Of a DNA stretch of 23,780 nucleotides, positions 1 through 7,590 are shown piece after piece (position 1 is the stretch's first letter; each line of letters starts with the position of its first letter). This DNA is from Desulfobacca acetoxidans (GTDB lineage Bacteria > Desulfobacterota > Desulfobaccia > Desulfobaccales > 0-14-0-80-60-11), in assembly GCA_022736495.1 (NCBI GenBank), contig DZCR01000035.1, forward strand, positions 1,711 through 25,490. The letters are read 5' to 3'. The translations under genes were made by a program, and so were the position numbers. A model generated the notes under the pieces. That model saw only the letters and a list, made by a program, of their open reading frames with translations, was not told the origin of the DNA and searched no databases.

Positions 1-38
1 TTGTCAAGGATATTTTAACCCATCCGTAAGCCAAACCA

Positions 39-65
39 GGGGCGGACATTTAGGTCCGCCCCTAC
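39..65. repeat. GC-rich hairpin (REP-like)
   Basis: A 9-bp perfect stem (GGGGCGGAC pairing with GTCCGCCCC) around a 6-base loop, followed by TAC. It resembles the hairpin at 17275-17305, which also has an AGGGGCGG arm and a CCGCCCCTAC arm, so both may belong to one dispersed intergenic family. No T-run follows, so I do not call it a terminator. The rest of the 310-base gene-free left end holds the element at 111-196 and the porin terminator. Confidence 0.5.
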
Positions 66-110
66 AACAACTAAGATTACCTGTCTAACCGCAACAAGGC
101 ATTATAGTCG

Positions 111-196
111 TTGCCAAAAGCCTTTTCTTCTCCCCCCTCACCCTAGCCCTCTCCCCCCTAGGGGGAGAGGGGATAAAAGGCAGAAAATTCTGGCAA
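111..196. repeat. C-rich inverted-repeat element
   Basis: The core is CCCTCTCCCCC (147-157) pairing with GGGGGAGAGGG (161-171). Outer arms begin TTGCCA at 111 and end TGGCAA at 196, with a further imperfect match (GCCTTTT against AAAAGGC) between them. The text CACCCTAGCCCTC resembles CACCCTAACCCTC at about 2085-2095, so it looks like a second copy of the palindromic family seen at 1979-2150. This kind of C-rich palindrome is a common dispersed repeat in bacterial spacers. Confidence 0.5.
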
Positions 197-253
197 ACGC
201 TCTAGCTTCCGGCATCTCTGCCGATACGCGTCCTGGAGGCCAGGGACCGGCAC

Positions 254-287
254 AAAAAAAGGCCCACGGGGTTACCCCCCATGGGCC
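254..287 (-). terminator. Rho-independent terminator of the porin gene
   Basis: Read on the minus strand, an 11-bp stem (GGCCCATGGGG with CCCCGTGGGCC, one T-G wobble) is followed directly by seven T residues. It lies about 25 bases after the porin stop codon. The wobble and the position of the T-run both favour function on the minus strand. Confidence 0.85.
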
Positions 288-310
288 GGTCAGGGTAATC
301 GTGTTTCAGG

Positions 311-1690
311 TTAGAAGAAGAAGAAGCCGGCGAACATCACCCGGTGGTTCTCGCCTTGATCACTGACTTGAGTGGTCACCGTGGTTTTCTGGAAGTAATC
401 GGTCCGCACGTAGGTGTATTCCAAACCGAACTTCAAGGCCTGGACGGGGCGGTACCACAGGGTGCCGTAGATTTGCTGGTTGGTTTTATACGGGTCGTTG
501 GCATTGGAATCCCCGATCCACTGTGCCTGGTTCACGCCAAAGGCCCGGTTGATGCCATATACCGCTGACGCGTACCACTGGTTGGTGAAGTAATATTGTA
601 ACTCGACAAAGCCCCCGTAGCGCTTCATCAATTCCCGGTCACCGAAGGCGCCCCAGCTATATAGCCGGGTAAGATTCAGGTAGGAAGAAGACGTGGCAAA
701 ATCTTCGAAGTAGCCATCCAAACCGGCGCCCACAAACCACTGGGTCAGCAGGGAGGCGGTGCCCGCCAGGTTGGCCGTGCTCGTGGCGATGATGGGCACA
801 AAAACGCTACCTTCCACTATCCAGTGGTTCAGGTACTGTTGTTTGGGGGCCTGGACGTTTGCCAGGGCGGCAAAATTATTATTGCCAAACTGCCGGCCAG
901 TAATAAGCCCGGTGGGGCGGAAGCGATCCCGCCACCAGGCGGCGCCGGCGCGCACCGAGAAGGGCCGCGGCACCCCCCAGAACGCCGCCTTGCCCCAGAG
1001 ATCGATGTCATACTTCACCCGGCCTTCAACTTTGGGGGTTTCGGAAGATTCCCCGCCGTAGGGGTTGGTCCCAGCCTGGGTGGGGTTCAGAACCAGACCC
1101 CAGGTGCCGTTGGTGGCATCAGCCAGGGCGATGGACGCGGTCATGGTGCCGCCGCCTAACCCGATCAACTGGGTCAAGCGGATTTGCGGTTCCCGCAAGA
1201 AGGGCTGGCCCGCGGTGGTGCTGGCGCCGAAGTTGGCGGTCTCAGGAATTTCTTCCGTCAGCACCGACCAGTACTGGCCCATCAAGAGTTCGGTAGCCGG
1301 CCAGTTTAACCGGAACATGGCGTGGCGCAGGCCGATGCGGGCCTTGTTGGGCGAAGCCCAACCGCCGCCAGGATTGCCAACAAAGATATATTCGTTGGCG
1401 TGGTTGTCGAAGTCCCATTCAATATAGCCGGTGGTGGTGGCGCCAAAGACCTTGGGCCCCTTAATGGTGAAATTCATGCGGGTATTTTCAGCGGTGAATT
1501 TCAGGCGGCCGTGGTTGAAGTTGGGGTCGTTCCTTCTGTTGATTACCCCCAGGAGGTTCTTGTTCACCTGGGTGGAATCCCAGATGGTCTCCATCTTGAC
1601 GTAGCCGCCCAGAGTGAATTCCGCGGCCGCGAACGCAGCCACGGGCAACAGCAGGGCCAAAATTACCGCAAAAACCAAAGACTTTTTCAT
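311..1690 (-). CDS. Outer-membrane porin (DcaP-like beta barrel)
   Basis: A 459-residue predicted outer-membrane channel. The N-terminus is a classic Sec signal peptide (MKKSLVFAVILALLLPVAAFA, cleavage near residue 21-22). The mature start FTLGGYVKMETIWDS resembles the first strand of DcaP-type porins, and alternating aromatic and polar strands run to the end. The protein ends in a run of phenylalanines; a terminal Phe is the usual recognition signal for the BAM assembly machinery. The ATG has GGGGGG just upstream. It is a single-gene unit with a strong promoter at 1810-1838 and a terminator at 254-287, consistent with an abundant envelope protein. The substrate cannot be told from sequence; small organic acids or anions are plausible for a sulfate reducer but are only a guess. 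The porin class is fairly certain, the DcaP subfamily less so. Confidence 0.8.
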   Translation of the reverse strand: MKKSLVFAVILALLLPVAAFAAAEFTLGGYVKMETIWDSTQVNKNLLGVINRRNDPNFNHGRLKFTAENTRMNFTIKGPKVFGATTTGYIEWDFDNHANEYIFVGNPGGGWASPNKARIGLRHAMFRLNWPATELLMGQYWSVLTEEIPETANFGASTTAGQPFLREPQIRLTQLIGLGGGTMTASIALADATNGTWGLVLNPTQAGTNPYGGESSETPKVEGRVKYDIDLWGKAAFWGVPRPFSVRAGAAWWRDRFRPTGLITGRQFGNNNFAALANVQAPKQQYLNHWIVEGSVFVPIIATSTANLAGTASLLTQWFVGAGLDGYFEDFATSSSYLNLTRLYSWGAFGDRELMKRYGGFVELQYYFTNQWYASAVYGINRAFGVNQAQWIGDSNANDPYKTNQQIYGTLWYRPVQALKFGLEYTYVRTDYFQKTTVTTQVSDQGENHRVMFAGFFFF

Positions 1691-1809
1691 TGTTCCCCCC
1701 TTTAATTTAGGAAAGTGATTACCAGTTTCTCCTTTCCGTTTTCACCTAACTAGCGATTATTGTTGATTTCTCACCCACCTCCTTCCGCCTACCGGTTTTA
1801 TCCACGGCC

Positions 1810-1838
1810 ATATTAAATTGAGCCACAACGTTTGTCAA
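1810..1838 (-). promoter_or_regulatory. Sigma-70-type promoter for the porin
   Basis: On the minus strand a perfect -35 TTGACA (1838-1833) is separated by 17 bases from a -10 TAATAT (1815-1810). The predicted start near 1803 gives a 5' untranslated leader of roughly 110 bases before the porin ATG at 1690, long enough for post-transcriptional control. An A/T-rich tract lies just upstream of the -35 box and could act as an UP element. Confidence 0.75.
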
Positions 1839-1978
1839 TAAAAAATTGCAAAAAAATGCAGCTCAATCGGGGCTTAATCCCCCTGTGGTTATTTTAGGTG
1901 CTACTGGTTCTTCGGAAGGATCTGGGGAAAACTTCAACACCTTTTTTCGCAGGAATCTCAGTTGGCGTAGGGGAAGAG

Positions 1979-2150
1979 TCAAAATTGCTGCACTCGTAAA
2001 AAGTCATTTTCCCCTCCCCTGGTGGGAGGAGATTAAGGGGAGGGGGAAGATAACTGGTCGAAGATGCAAATTATTTCACCCCCACCCTAACCCTCCCCCA
2101 TCAAGGGGGAGGGAATTTTGGACTTTTTACAAAGCTATCAAAATTGCTGC
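1979..2150. repeat. MITE-like element with inverted ends and flanking direct repeats
   Basis: GTAAAAAGTC (1996-2005) is inverted perfectly as GACTTTTTAC (2121-2130). Inside each end lies a C-rich/G-rich hairpin (about 2011-2046, and CCCTCCCCC 2091-2099 with GGGGGAGGG 2105-2113). Outside, a 13-base direct repeat TCAAAATTGCTGC occurs at 1979-1991 and 2138-2150. There is no reading frame of note. The unit fills most of the 531-base spacer between the porin and ispH-ubiA, and its core resembles the element at 111-196. It is either a small non-autonomous mobile element or a REP-type palindromic unit. Confidence 0.6.
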
Positions 2151-2221
2151 GCTAAACTGGCCCGCTTGCACCATTCTGACCAGAATAGTGCAGGATGGTG
2201 GCGGGGCCCGCCCTGCCGGGC

Positions 2222-3961
2222 TTAAAAAATCACGTTATACGGGTCCCAGATAAAGGCCAAAATGCCCGCCAGGATCATATTGCCTTCGATGAGGGACTCG
2301 AGCAGCAGGCTGGATTCCAGGTGGTCCCGATGATAGAGGAGGAGATAGGCCAGCATATAGAAACCGCACAGGCTCAAGGAGTAGCCCAGGGAGGGGATGA
2401 CGCCCCGCCAGGCGGCCACCAGCAGCATGGCGATATAGACCAGGGAACTCACAAAGAGGAGGGTGAAGGTGCGCTCCTTGCCCAAAGCGATGGCCAGGGT
2501 TTCTTTACCCACTACCCGGTCGCCTTCGATGGCCATGATCTCGAAAATGCCGGAGCGGATGAAGATCATGCCCGCCACGAAGAAAAAGGCGATGGCGGTG
2601 GCGCCGGAGATGGGCTGGTCGGAGCAGACCACCGGGATCAGGGCCGCCAGGACGCCCCAGGCCACCGCGGTGAACATGGTCTTGGAGCCGGGGATCTCTT
2701 TGAGGGTGGTTATGAGGGTCACCCTGGCGATGCGGTCAGGAATGATCTTAAAGTTATAGAGCAGGCCGATGCAGCTCATCAGCAGGATAAAGGCAAAGGG
2801 CAACAAGCCCAAATAGGCGCCCAGGATCAGGGCCATGCCGGCGGACGCCATGCCGGTGACCAGGAGAAAACGGCGGTGCCGGCCGTAAAACATGGTCTGG
2901 ACCGGATCGTTCAGCTTGGAGGCCTTGTCGGTAAAGTGGTTGAGCAGATGCATGGAGTAGACATAGAAAAAGGCGACGAAAAAATAGATGAACTGTGGCT
3001 CCACCTGCTGGAGCAAGGAAGAAACATAACTGAGGGACCCGGCGCCAGTGGCCACATAGATATTGGATTTAAGGAAAAAGCGCCAGGCGCGGTAGAGATA
3101 GTTGGTCCAGGAGCCGGGGCTAAAGGCCCAGGCGTGCTTCAAGGTATTGACCACGTTGCCGATGAGCCAGTGGGGCGTGGAAGCGCCGGCAGTCACCCCC
3201 ACGGTCTGATACCGGCTCATCTCCTCCAGATCCAGTTCCTGCTCGGTCTCAACGTGGTAGGTGGGAATACCGGTCGCCTGGGAGATTTCCACCAGCCTCT
3301 GGGTATTGCCGCTGTTGCGTCCCCCCACCACTACCAGGGCCTCGGCACGGCGGGCCAGTTCCTGGACTTCGGCCTGGCGGGAGGCGGTGGCGTCGCAGAT
3401 GGTGTTGAAGATCCGGACCTGGGGGAAGCGGGCGGTAATCTCCCGGACCCGGTCATCAAAGTGGTTCTGGCTCTGGGTGGTTTGGGCCACCACGATCAGT
3501 TCGGGCAGGTCAGGAAGGCCCGCCACATCCTGGGAGGTAGAGACCACGTAGCCTTGCCCCGCGGTATAGCCCAGCAAGCCGCGGACCTCCGGATGATCGG
3601 CATCTCCCACGATCAGGGTGGCGCAGCCTTTGGCGGCCCAACGCCGGATGATGGCCTGGACCTTGGCCACCCGGGGACAGGTGGCGTCGATGATGAGTCC
3701 GCCGCCCATCTCCAGCAGTTGCCGTTCTTGCAGGGGAATGCCGTGAGCCCGGATCACCACCAGTCCCGGGGGGACGCCCTCTCCCGGCTGGAGAATGGAA
3801 ATCCCTCGTTCCCGCAAGAGTTCCAGGACTTGGGGATTGTGGATCAGCGGTCCATAAGTGTATATTTTGCCCTGATTTTCATTGATGGCCTTTAAGACCA
3901 ACTCCAGGGCGCGCTTGACGCCGATGCAAAACCCGGCGGTGTCGGCCAAGACTACCTTCAC
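2222..3961 (-). CDS. ispH: Fused IspH (HMBPP reductase) and UbiA-family prenyltransferase
   Basis: Residues 1 to about 282 form a complete IspH, the iron-sulfur enzyme that makes IPP and DMAPP in the last step of the MEP pathway. The three cluster cysteines are C12, C95 and C189; H41, H73, H123 and E125 (in HPEVRG) and the NSGNT and TAGASTP segments are present. Residues about 290-579 are a multi-helix membrane domain of the UbiA superfamily, recognised from LLNHFTD (339-345), LLYNFKI and EGDRVVGKETL (479-489). Both aspartate motifs are eroded: the usual NDxxDxxxD reads N341-H-x-x-D345-x-x-x-K349, and the usual DxxGD reads A477-I-E-G-D481. There is no stop or frameshift between the halves. 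The start is GTG, its stop-start overlap with the upstream hydrolase is GTGA, and AGGAGGG precedes it. IspH function is near certain; the substrate and activity of the UbiA half are unknown. Confidence 0.9.
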   Translation of the reverse strand: MKVVLADTAGFCIGVKRALELVLKAINENQGKIYTYGPLIHNPQVLELLRERGISILQPGEGVPPGLVVIRAHGIPLQERQLLEMGGGLIIDATCPRVAKVQAIIRRWAAKGCATLIVGDADHPEVRGLLGYTAGQGYVVSTSQDVAGLPDLPELIVVAQTTQSQNHFDDRVREITARFPQVRIFNTICDATASRQAEVQELARRAEALVVVGGRNSGNTQRLVEISQATGIPTYHVETEQELDLEEMSRYQTVGVTAGASTPHWLIGNVVNTLKHAWAFSPGSWTNYLYRAWRFFLKSNIYVATGAGSLSYVSSLLQQVEPQFIYFFVAFFYVYSMHLLNHFTDKASKLNDPVQTMFYGRHRRFLLVTGMASAGMALILGAYLGLLPFAFILLMSCIGLLYNFKIIPDRIARVTLITTLKEIPGSKTMFTAVAWGVLAALIPVVCSDQPISGATAIAFFFVAGMIFIRSGIFEIMAIEGDRVVGKETLAIALGKERTFTLLFVSSLVYIAMLLVAAWRGVIPSLGYSLSLCGFYMLAYLLLYHRDHLESSLLLESLIEGNMILAGILAFIWDPYNVIF

Positions 3962-5025
3962 TGAGAACTCCCTCCTGCCGCGGCGGCCTGGAACAGATTC
4001 GTCTTCAGGTAACGGGCCATCTGGGCGGCGACCATTGCCCGGCCGCTATCCTGCAAATGAATCCCGTCATCCTGGTAAGCCGGCTGGGTCCTGCCGCACA
4101 AAACGTTTCTAAAGTCGATAAAGTAAGGTTTATCCTTCAGCCGGTTGGCCAGGGCTTGATAAGTAACCTCAAAGTTGTGGCGCACGGCCATATGCTTGGG
4201 CAAGCTCACCTCTTCCTTTTGGTTGACCGCGGGCGAGACCTGATCGGTCTCCACCCACCAGAAGGGCTGCCAGAAGAGCAAAAATTTGGCCCCGAACCCC
4301 TGGGCCACTTTATTGATATAATCGTAGCGTTTTTCCGCGCTATCCACAAACTTCAGGAGCTGGGGATCGTCGGCCTTGAGGGGGATAACCCCCTGCCGGA
4401 TTTTATCGTAGAGTTCGTTGGTAAAAGAGGCATACATGGCGGCATGGAAGGGTTTGAGAAAGCCGAAATAACTGTGATGGTAGGACTCGATGAGACCTTT
4501 TAAGCGGCGATAACCCAGATGGGCGTAGGGCGTGCGATTCTGGGCAAAATAAGTACAATCATTAGCTCCGTCATAAAAGACGATCAGATCGGGAAGGGTG
4601 GGCTGCTCGATCATCGCTTTTTCCAGGTACTTGGTCTCCATGAGGGAGTTGAAGCTGGGCTCCCCGAAATTGATGAGATAAGCCGGGAGGTTGGGTTCGA
4701 GATGATTGAGGTCCCGGGCCAGAAAGCTGGGAATGGTCTTGGCGTCGTCACCGGTGGCCCCTTTCATGGTGGAACCGCCGAATAGCCAGATGAGCCGGTA
4801 TTTTTGCCGGTCGGGCGCCGGGGGATTATTGGCGGTGGGACGGGGGCACCCCTCACTCACGAACAGGGTATAGGGATCATAGGTCACGGGATCGCAGTCC
4901 CGGACCTGTCCGTAAATCAAATAGTTGCTGCCCATAATGATCAAAAAACTGAAAAGCTCCACCACCAACAGGGTGATGATCAGCCATTTCAAGCCAGTGA
5001 ACCAGAGATGGATAAAGCGCTTCAT
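3958..5025 (-). CDS. Membrane-anchored SGNH/GDSL-type hydrolase
   Basis: A 355-residue protein with one N-terminal transmembrane segment (about residues 14-37) and no signal cleavage site, so the catalytic part probably faces the periplasm. SGNH landmarks are present in order: GGST around S85 (nucleophile block), DGAND at 152-156 (the Gly-x-Asn-Asp block) and DDGIH at 319-323 (the Asp-x-x-His block). This supports an esterase, lipase or O-acetyl transfer/hydrolysis role on a lipid or glycan, but the substrate is unknown. Its TGA stop overlaps the GTG start of the IspH-UbiA gene, so the two are translationally coupled. The Shine-Dalgarno sequence before its ATG is weak (GCGGG). Its leader region is shared with the divergent carotenoid-family gene. 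Confidence 0.75.
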   Translation of the reverse strand: MKRFIHLWFTGLKWLIITLLVVELFSFLIIMGSNYLIYGQVRDCDPVTYDPYTLFVSEGCPRPTANNPPAPDRQKYRLIWLFGGSTMKGATGDDAKTIPSFLARDLNHLEPNLPAYLINFGEPSFNSLMETKYLEKAMIEQPTLPDLIVFYDGANDCTYFAQNRTPYAHLGYRRLKGLIESYHHSYFGFLKPFHAAMYASFTNELYDKIRQGVIPLKADDPQLLKFVDSAEKRYDYINKVAQGFGAKFLLFWQPFWWVETDQVSPAVNQKEEVSLPKHMAVRHNFEVTYQALANRLKDKPYFIDFRNVLCGRTQPAYQDDGIHLQDSGRAMVAAQMARYLKTNLFQAAAAGGSSQ

Positions 5026-5044
5026 CCCGCTATTCTTATGAAAA

Positions 5045-5069
5045 GTTCAAGGTTCAAGGTTCGGGGTTC
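5045..5069. repeat. Short tandem repeat GTTCAAG
   Basis: Units GTTCAAG, GTTCAAG, GTTCGGG and GTTC lie head to tail, just upstream of the hydrolase start. Such GTTCAAG runs look like simple-sequence spacer DNA; I see no function. Confidence 0.5.
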
Positions 5070-5153
5070 TCTCTGCCGCAGGCGGCCCTACATCTTTAAT
5101 GTATTAAATTGAGAGATTAATTTCATTAGAAAAGGAGGAATGCTCCGGTCTAT

Positions 5154-5183
5154 TTGACCCAAAGTGCGCCTTTATGATATTGT
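5154..5183 (+). promoter_or_regulatory. Possible promoter for the carotenoid-family gene
   Basis: TTGACC (5154-5159), an 18-base spacer and TATTGT (5178-5183) give a moderate sigma-70 match about 80 bases before the ATG at 5262. The -10 box is only four of six, so this is a tentative call in the 236-base divergent spacer. Confidence 0.35.
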
Positions 5184-5261
5184 CCCTCCTCATGAGGGTC
5201 CGGTGTCTGAGGAAGGCGGCGGCGGGTTTAAACCTCTCACCTGAAAAAGGAACCACGATAC

Positions 5262-6059
5262 ATGCTCCATGGTCTGGGTCTTTTGGCGGGCACCGTCTGG
5301 TTGCGGCCTTATGTGTTCATCTTTCTCGGGGCTTATCTGGTGATGGCCACCTGGCACCTGGGCGCGGGCCGGGCTGCGGCCTTTGTGGTTTTGGGCTATG
5401 TCATCTCCTGGGCGGCGGAATTCTGCTCCATTCATTTGGGCTTTCCCTTCGGTGATTACCTGTACATCCCCGCCACGGTGGACCAGGAACTTTGGGTGGC
5501 CGGTGTGCCCTTTATGGACTCCCTGTCATACGTCTTTTTGGCGTATGCCAGCTATGCCCTGGCCCTGGTGGCGTTGACGCCGGGAGGCTGGAAGCAGGGC
5601 GGCTATTTCCTCAAGGGGACGGCCGCCATGCAGGGATCATGGCGGCCCTTACTTTTGGGCGCGGTGTTGATGGTCACCCTGGATATCGTCATCGATCCCC
5701 TGGCGCTCAGGGGCTATCGCTGGTTTTTGGGACAAATTTACGGCTATCCGGAGGGCGGGGCCTATTTCGGCGTCCCCTTGAGCAACTTCGGCGGCTGGTT
5801 CCTGGTGGGCCTGGTGCTCATTTGGGTCTTGCAGCTTTTGGCCACCCGAGTGCCGCCAAGCCGCTTTTGGGATTGGGGCCGGCTAAACTTTCCCTCTCAA
5901 GCTCTCCTGGGCCCCGCCTTTTACCTGAACATCTTAGGCTTTAACCTGGCCATGACCTTTATCATCGGCGAGACTAGTTTAGGCTGGGTGGGAATTTTTA
6001 TCTACGTCCCCTTCCTGACCTGGCTGGTCCTCAAGATCATACCCGGCAGCCAGCAGTAA
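5262..6059 (+). CDS. Carotenoid biosynthesis family membrane protein (CruF-like)
   Basis: A 265-residue polytopic membrane protein with about seven hydrophobic helices. The segment AAEFCSIHLGFPFGDYLY followed by a GVPF and tryptophan-rich stretch, and the later DIVIDPLA and GAYFGVPLSNFGGWF segments, fit the Carot_biosynth family. That family includes CruF, the 1',2'-hydratase of carotenoid end groups, and bacterioruberin-pathway hydratases. The protein probably acts on a long isoprenoid chain in the membrane, though many members of the family have no tested function. It starts at an ATG with AAAGGAA about ten bases upstream. The divergent ispH-ubiA operon supplies a second isoprenoid-related protein nearby. 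No phytoene synthase or desaturase is seen in this window, so actual carotenoid production is not shown. The 3' end overlaps the convergent nucleosidase gene by 81 bases. Confidence 0.7.
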   Translation: MLHGLGLLAGTVWLRPYVFIFLGAYLVMATWHLGAGRAAAFVVLGYVISWAAEFCSIHLGFPFGDYLYIPATVDQELWVAGVPFMDSLSYVFLAYASYALALVALTPGGWKQGGYFLKGTAAMQGSWRPLLLGAVLMVTLDIVIDPLALRGYRWFLGQIYGYPEGGAYFGVPLSNFGGWFLVGLVLIWVLQLLATRVPPSRFWDWGRLNFPSQALLGPAFYLNILGFNLAMTFIIGETSLGWVGIFIYVPFLTWLVLKIIPGSQQ

Positions 6060-6842
6060 CGGCACCAGGATTGCCAAGGCCTTGCTCAGCGCCTGGGCAG
6101 CACGGCGACTGCGGCCCCAGAGTCTCAAGAGGTCATTGACCCGCCGAAAATCGTCCGCCAGCCACGCCAGAGCTTCCCGGCCCCCGATGGCCGCGCCCGG
6201 GTCCCCCGCGGCCCGGAGAAATTCCGGAATTTCCTCGGCGGCCGTGTCGGTTATGGCCCTGAGGCTCAAAAATGCGAGTCCATGCGTTGCGGCGAGTTCG
6301 GCCAGGACGCCGGTCTCCAAATCAAGCACCGGGTGCGGCAAGCCCGACAGGGAAGCGCTCTGACTCCCTTTATGGATGATGCGAGGGGTGGACACCATGC
6401 TGCCGGCGACGGTGGTGAGCCCTGCCTCCTCCAGCGCTTGAAGCAGTCGTGCCAGGGGCTGGGGGGCAGGCAGAAGCGGCCCAGCCGTAAGTTCCCGATT
6501 TTCGGGGTTAAAGCGCCAGAAGGTCGCCCCCAGGACCACATCTCCGGCAGTCAATCCCGGGGTCAGGGCGCCGCCGAATCCTAAAGAAATCAGGAGTTCG
6601 GGCCGGCAGCGGCTGATCAGGGTTTCCCCGGCCCGACGCGCCGCGATTGCCCCCATCCCGGACAGAGCCACCACCGCCGCGCCGCCGTCCCATTCCCAAG
6701 CCGGCAGTCTCAGGTCATACTTAGGCCTTGCGTTGATGCGGCGTAAAAAAGGCCGCACTTCCTGGGGGAGTGCAGCCATGAGAAGAATCCGGCAGGACCG
6801 GGAGATGGGCAATACCCCCTGGTCCTTCGAGGTCGAGGTCAT
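5979..6842 (-). CDS. Nucleoside phosphorylase/hydrolase family protein (MTA/SAH nucleosidase-like)
   Basis: A 287-residue protein from the ATG at 6842, which overlaps the TGA of the upstream membrane-protein gene (ATGA); a longer reading from 6953 would overlap that gene by 115 bases and is unlikely. The fold signature runs from ALPQEVRPF (E27) through SGMGAIAAR (61-69) and GFGGAL..GDVVLG (88-105) to DLETGVLA (E176) and AITDTA (D199). These match the acid, glutamate and aspartate positions of MTA/SAH nucleosidases, so it probably cleaves an N-glycosidic bond of a nucleoside. Futalosine hydrolase or the hopanoid-associated phosphorylase HpnG are alternatives from the same fold; hopanoid ribosyl side-chain chemistry would suit the isoprenoid neighbours but is a guess. 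A hydrophobic stretch near residues 255-267 is unusual for a soluble enzyme. The last 81 bases overlap the convergent plus-strand gene. Confidence 0.65.
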   Translation of the reverse strand: MTSTSKDQGVLPISRSCRILLMAALPQEVRPFLRRINARPKYDLRLPAWEWDGGAAVVALSGMGAIAARRAGETLISRCRPELLISLGFGGALTPGLTAGDVVLGATFWRFNPENRELTAGPLLPAPQPLARLLQALEEAGLTTVAGSMVSTPRIIHKGSQSASLSGLPHPVLDLETGVLAELAATHGLAFLSLRAITDTAAEEIPEFLRAAGDPGAAIGGREALAWLADDFRRVNDLLRLWGRSRRAAQALSKALAILVPLLLAAGYDLEDQPGQEGDVDKNSHPA

Positions 6843-7588
6843 TCGGGTTTGGGCAATGACAGGTGATCCGGTTTGGGCGCCTCCGGGGAATACAATTCGG
6901 GGGGATTGGGAGGCACATTGGTGGCCTTGCCCACCTGCTTGGGCCCCCGCCACCGCCGTCCCTTGACCAGAAGATTCCCGTCTCTGGCCAATACGGTGCG
7001 ATCATCCAGAATGATCAGGCCATGCTTGGCGCCTATATCAGAGTAATACTGATATTTCATATGCTTATGGTTAAGGCGGTATTTGAAGAAAAGAAAAAAC
7101 AGCAGGTAGATGACCACGATAACGCCCAAGCCGGCCAGGACATAGCTTAAGAAGCGGAAGGTGTTATAGCCCAGGGAACCCAGCCAGGCCATGATGTGGT
7201 TCATGTTATAGAGGGCGAAGATGGTCACCAGCAGCAGGAACAAGATGCCTAAATAGGGGAGGCGCTTGATCTGGCCGATCACCGCGTCCATCTGATTGAC
7301 GGGTTCTTCGCCACTTCCCGCCTTGACTTCCTCTTCGCCCCCCAAAAAGTAGTTGAAACCGGTGATGATCACTCCCATGAGGAAGGTGAAGACAATGGGG
7401 AAGGCAAAGGCCACAAAGACGTATTCCCGCCAGGGAAAGGCGGACTGCACCCTATGGTATTTATCATCCGAGGCCCACAGGACCACCACGATAAAAATAA
7501 CGATCTCGAGGATGCCCACGAGCTTGAGATAGTCGAAGAAGAGCTTCTTGCGGTCGGCCTTGGTAAAGTAATTGGCAAGTTTGGACAT
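6839..7588 (-). CDS. Unknown four-helix membrane protein
   Basis: I do not recognise this 249-residue protein. It has four clear transmembrane segments (about 22-39, 57-79, 112-128 and 147-168), an acidic loop between helices 2 and 3 (GEEEVKAGSGEE), and a cytoplasmic-looking basic tail from residue 169. The tail contains YYSDIGAKHGLIILDDRTVLARDGNLLVKG, possibly a small beta-rich domain, and ends in a proline-rich stretch. It is translationally coupled to the nucleosidase gene (ATGA overlap), so the two may work together. Its Shine-Dalgarno AGGGGG lies inside a predicted hairpin (7591-7612). The cold-shock gene is immediately upstream on the same strand. Confidence 0.65.
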   Translation of the reverse strand: MSKLANYFTKADRKKLFFDYLKLVGILEIVIFIVVVLWASDDKYHRVQSAFPWREYVFVAFAFPIVFTFLMGVIITGFNYFLGGEEEVKAGSGEEPVNQMDAVIGQIKRLPYLGILFLLLVTIFALYNMNHIMAWLGSLGYNTFRFLSYVLAGLGVIVVIYLLFFLFFKYRLNHKHMKYQYYSDIGAKHGLIILDDRTVLARDGNLLVKGRRWRGPKQVGKATNVPPNPPELYSPEAPKPDHLSLPKPE

Positions 7589-7590
7589 AC

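Noticed and set aside
2195..3895. 566-codon open frame on the plus strand
   Set aside because: It lies antisense to ispH-ubiA, whose domains and motifs are unmistakable. The Gly/His/Asp-rich translation is typical of the shadow of a GC-rich gene.
5140..5157. Five-codon ORF after AAGGAGGA as a leader peptide
   Set aside because: The ATG directly touches the Shine-Dalgarno sequence, leaving no workable spacing, and there is no attenuator hairpin after it.
6843..6953. Longer N-terminus for the nucleosidase gene
   Set aside because: It would overlap the membrane-protein gene by 115 bases, whereas the ATG at 6842 gives a clean ATGA junction and the family similarity begins after it.
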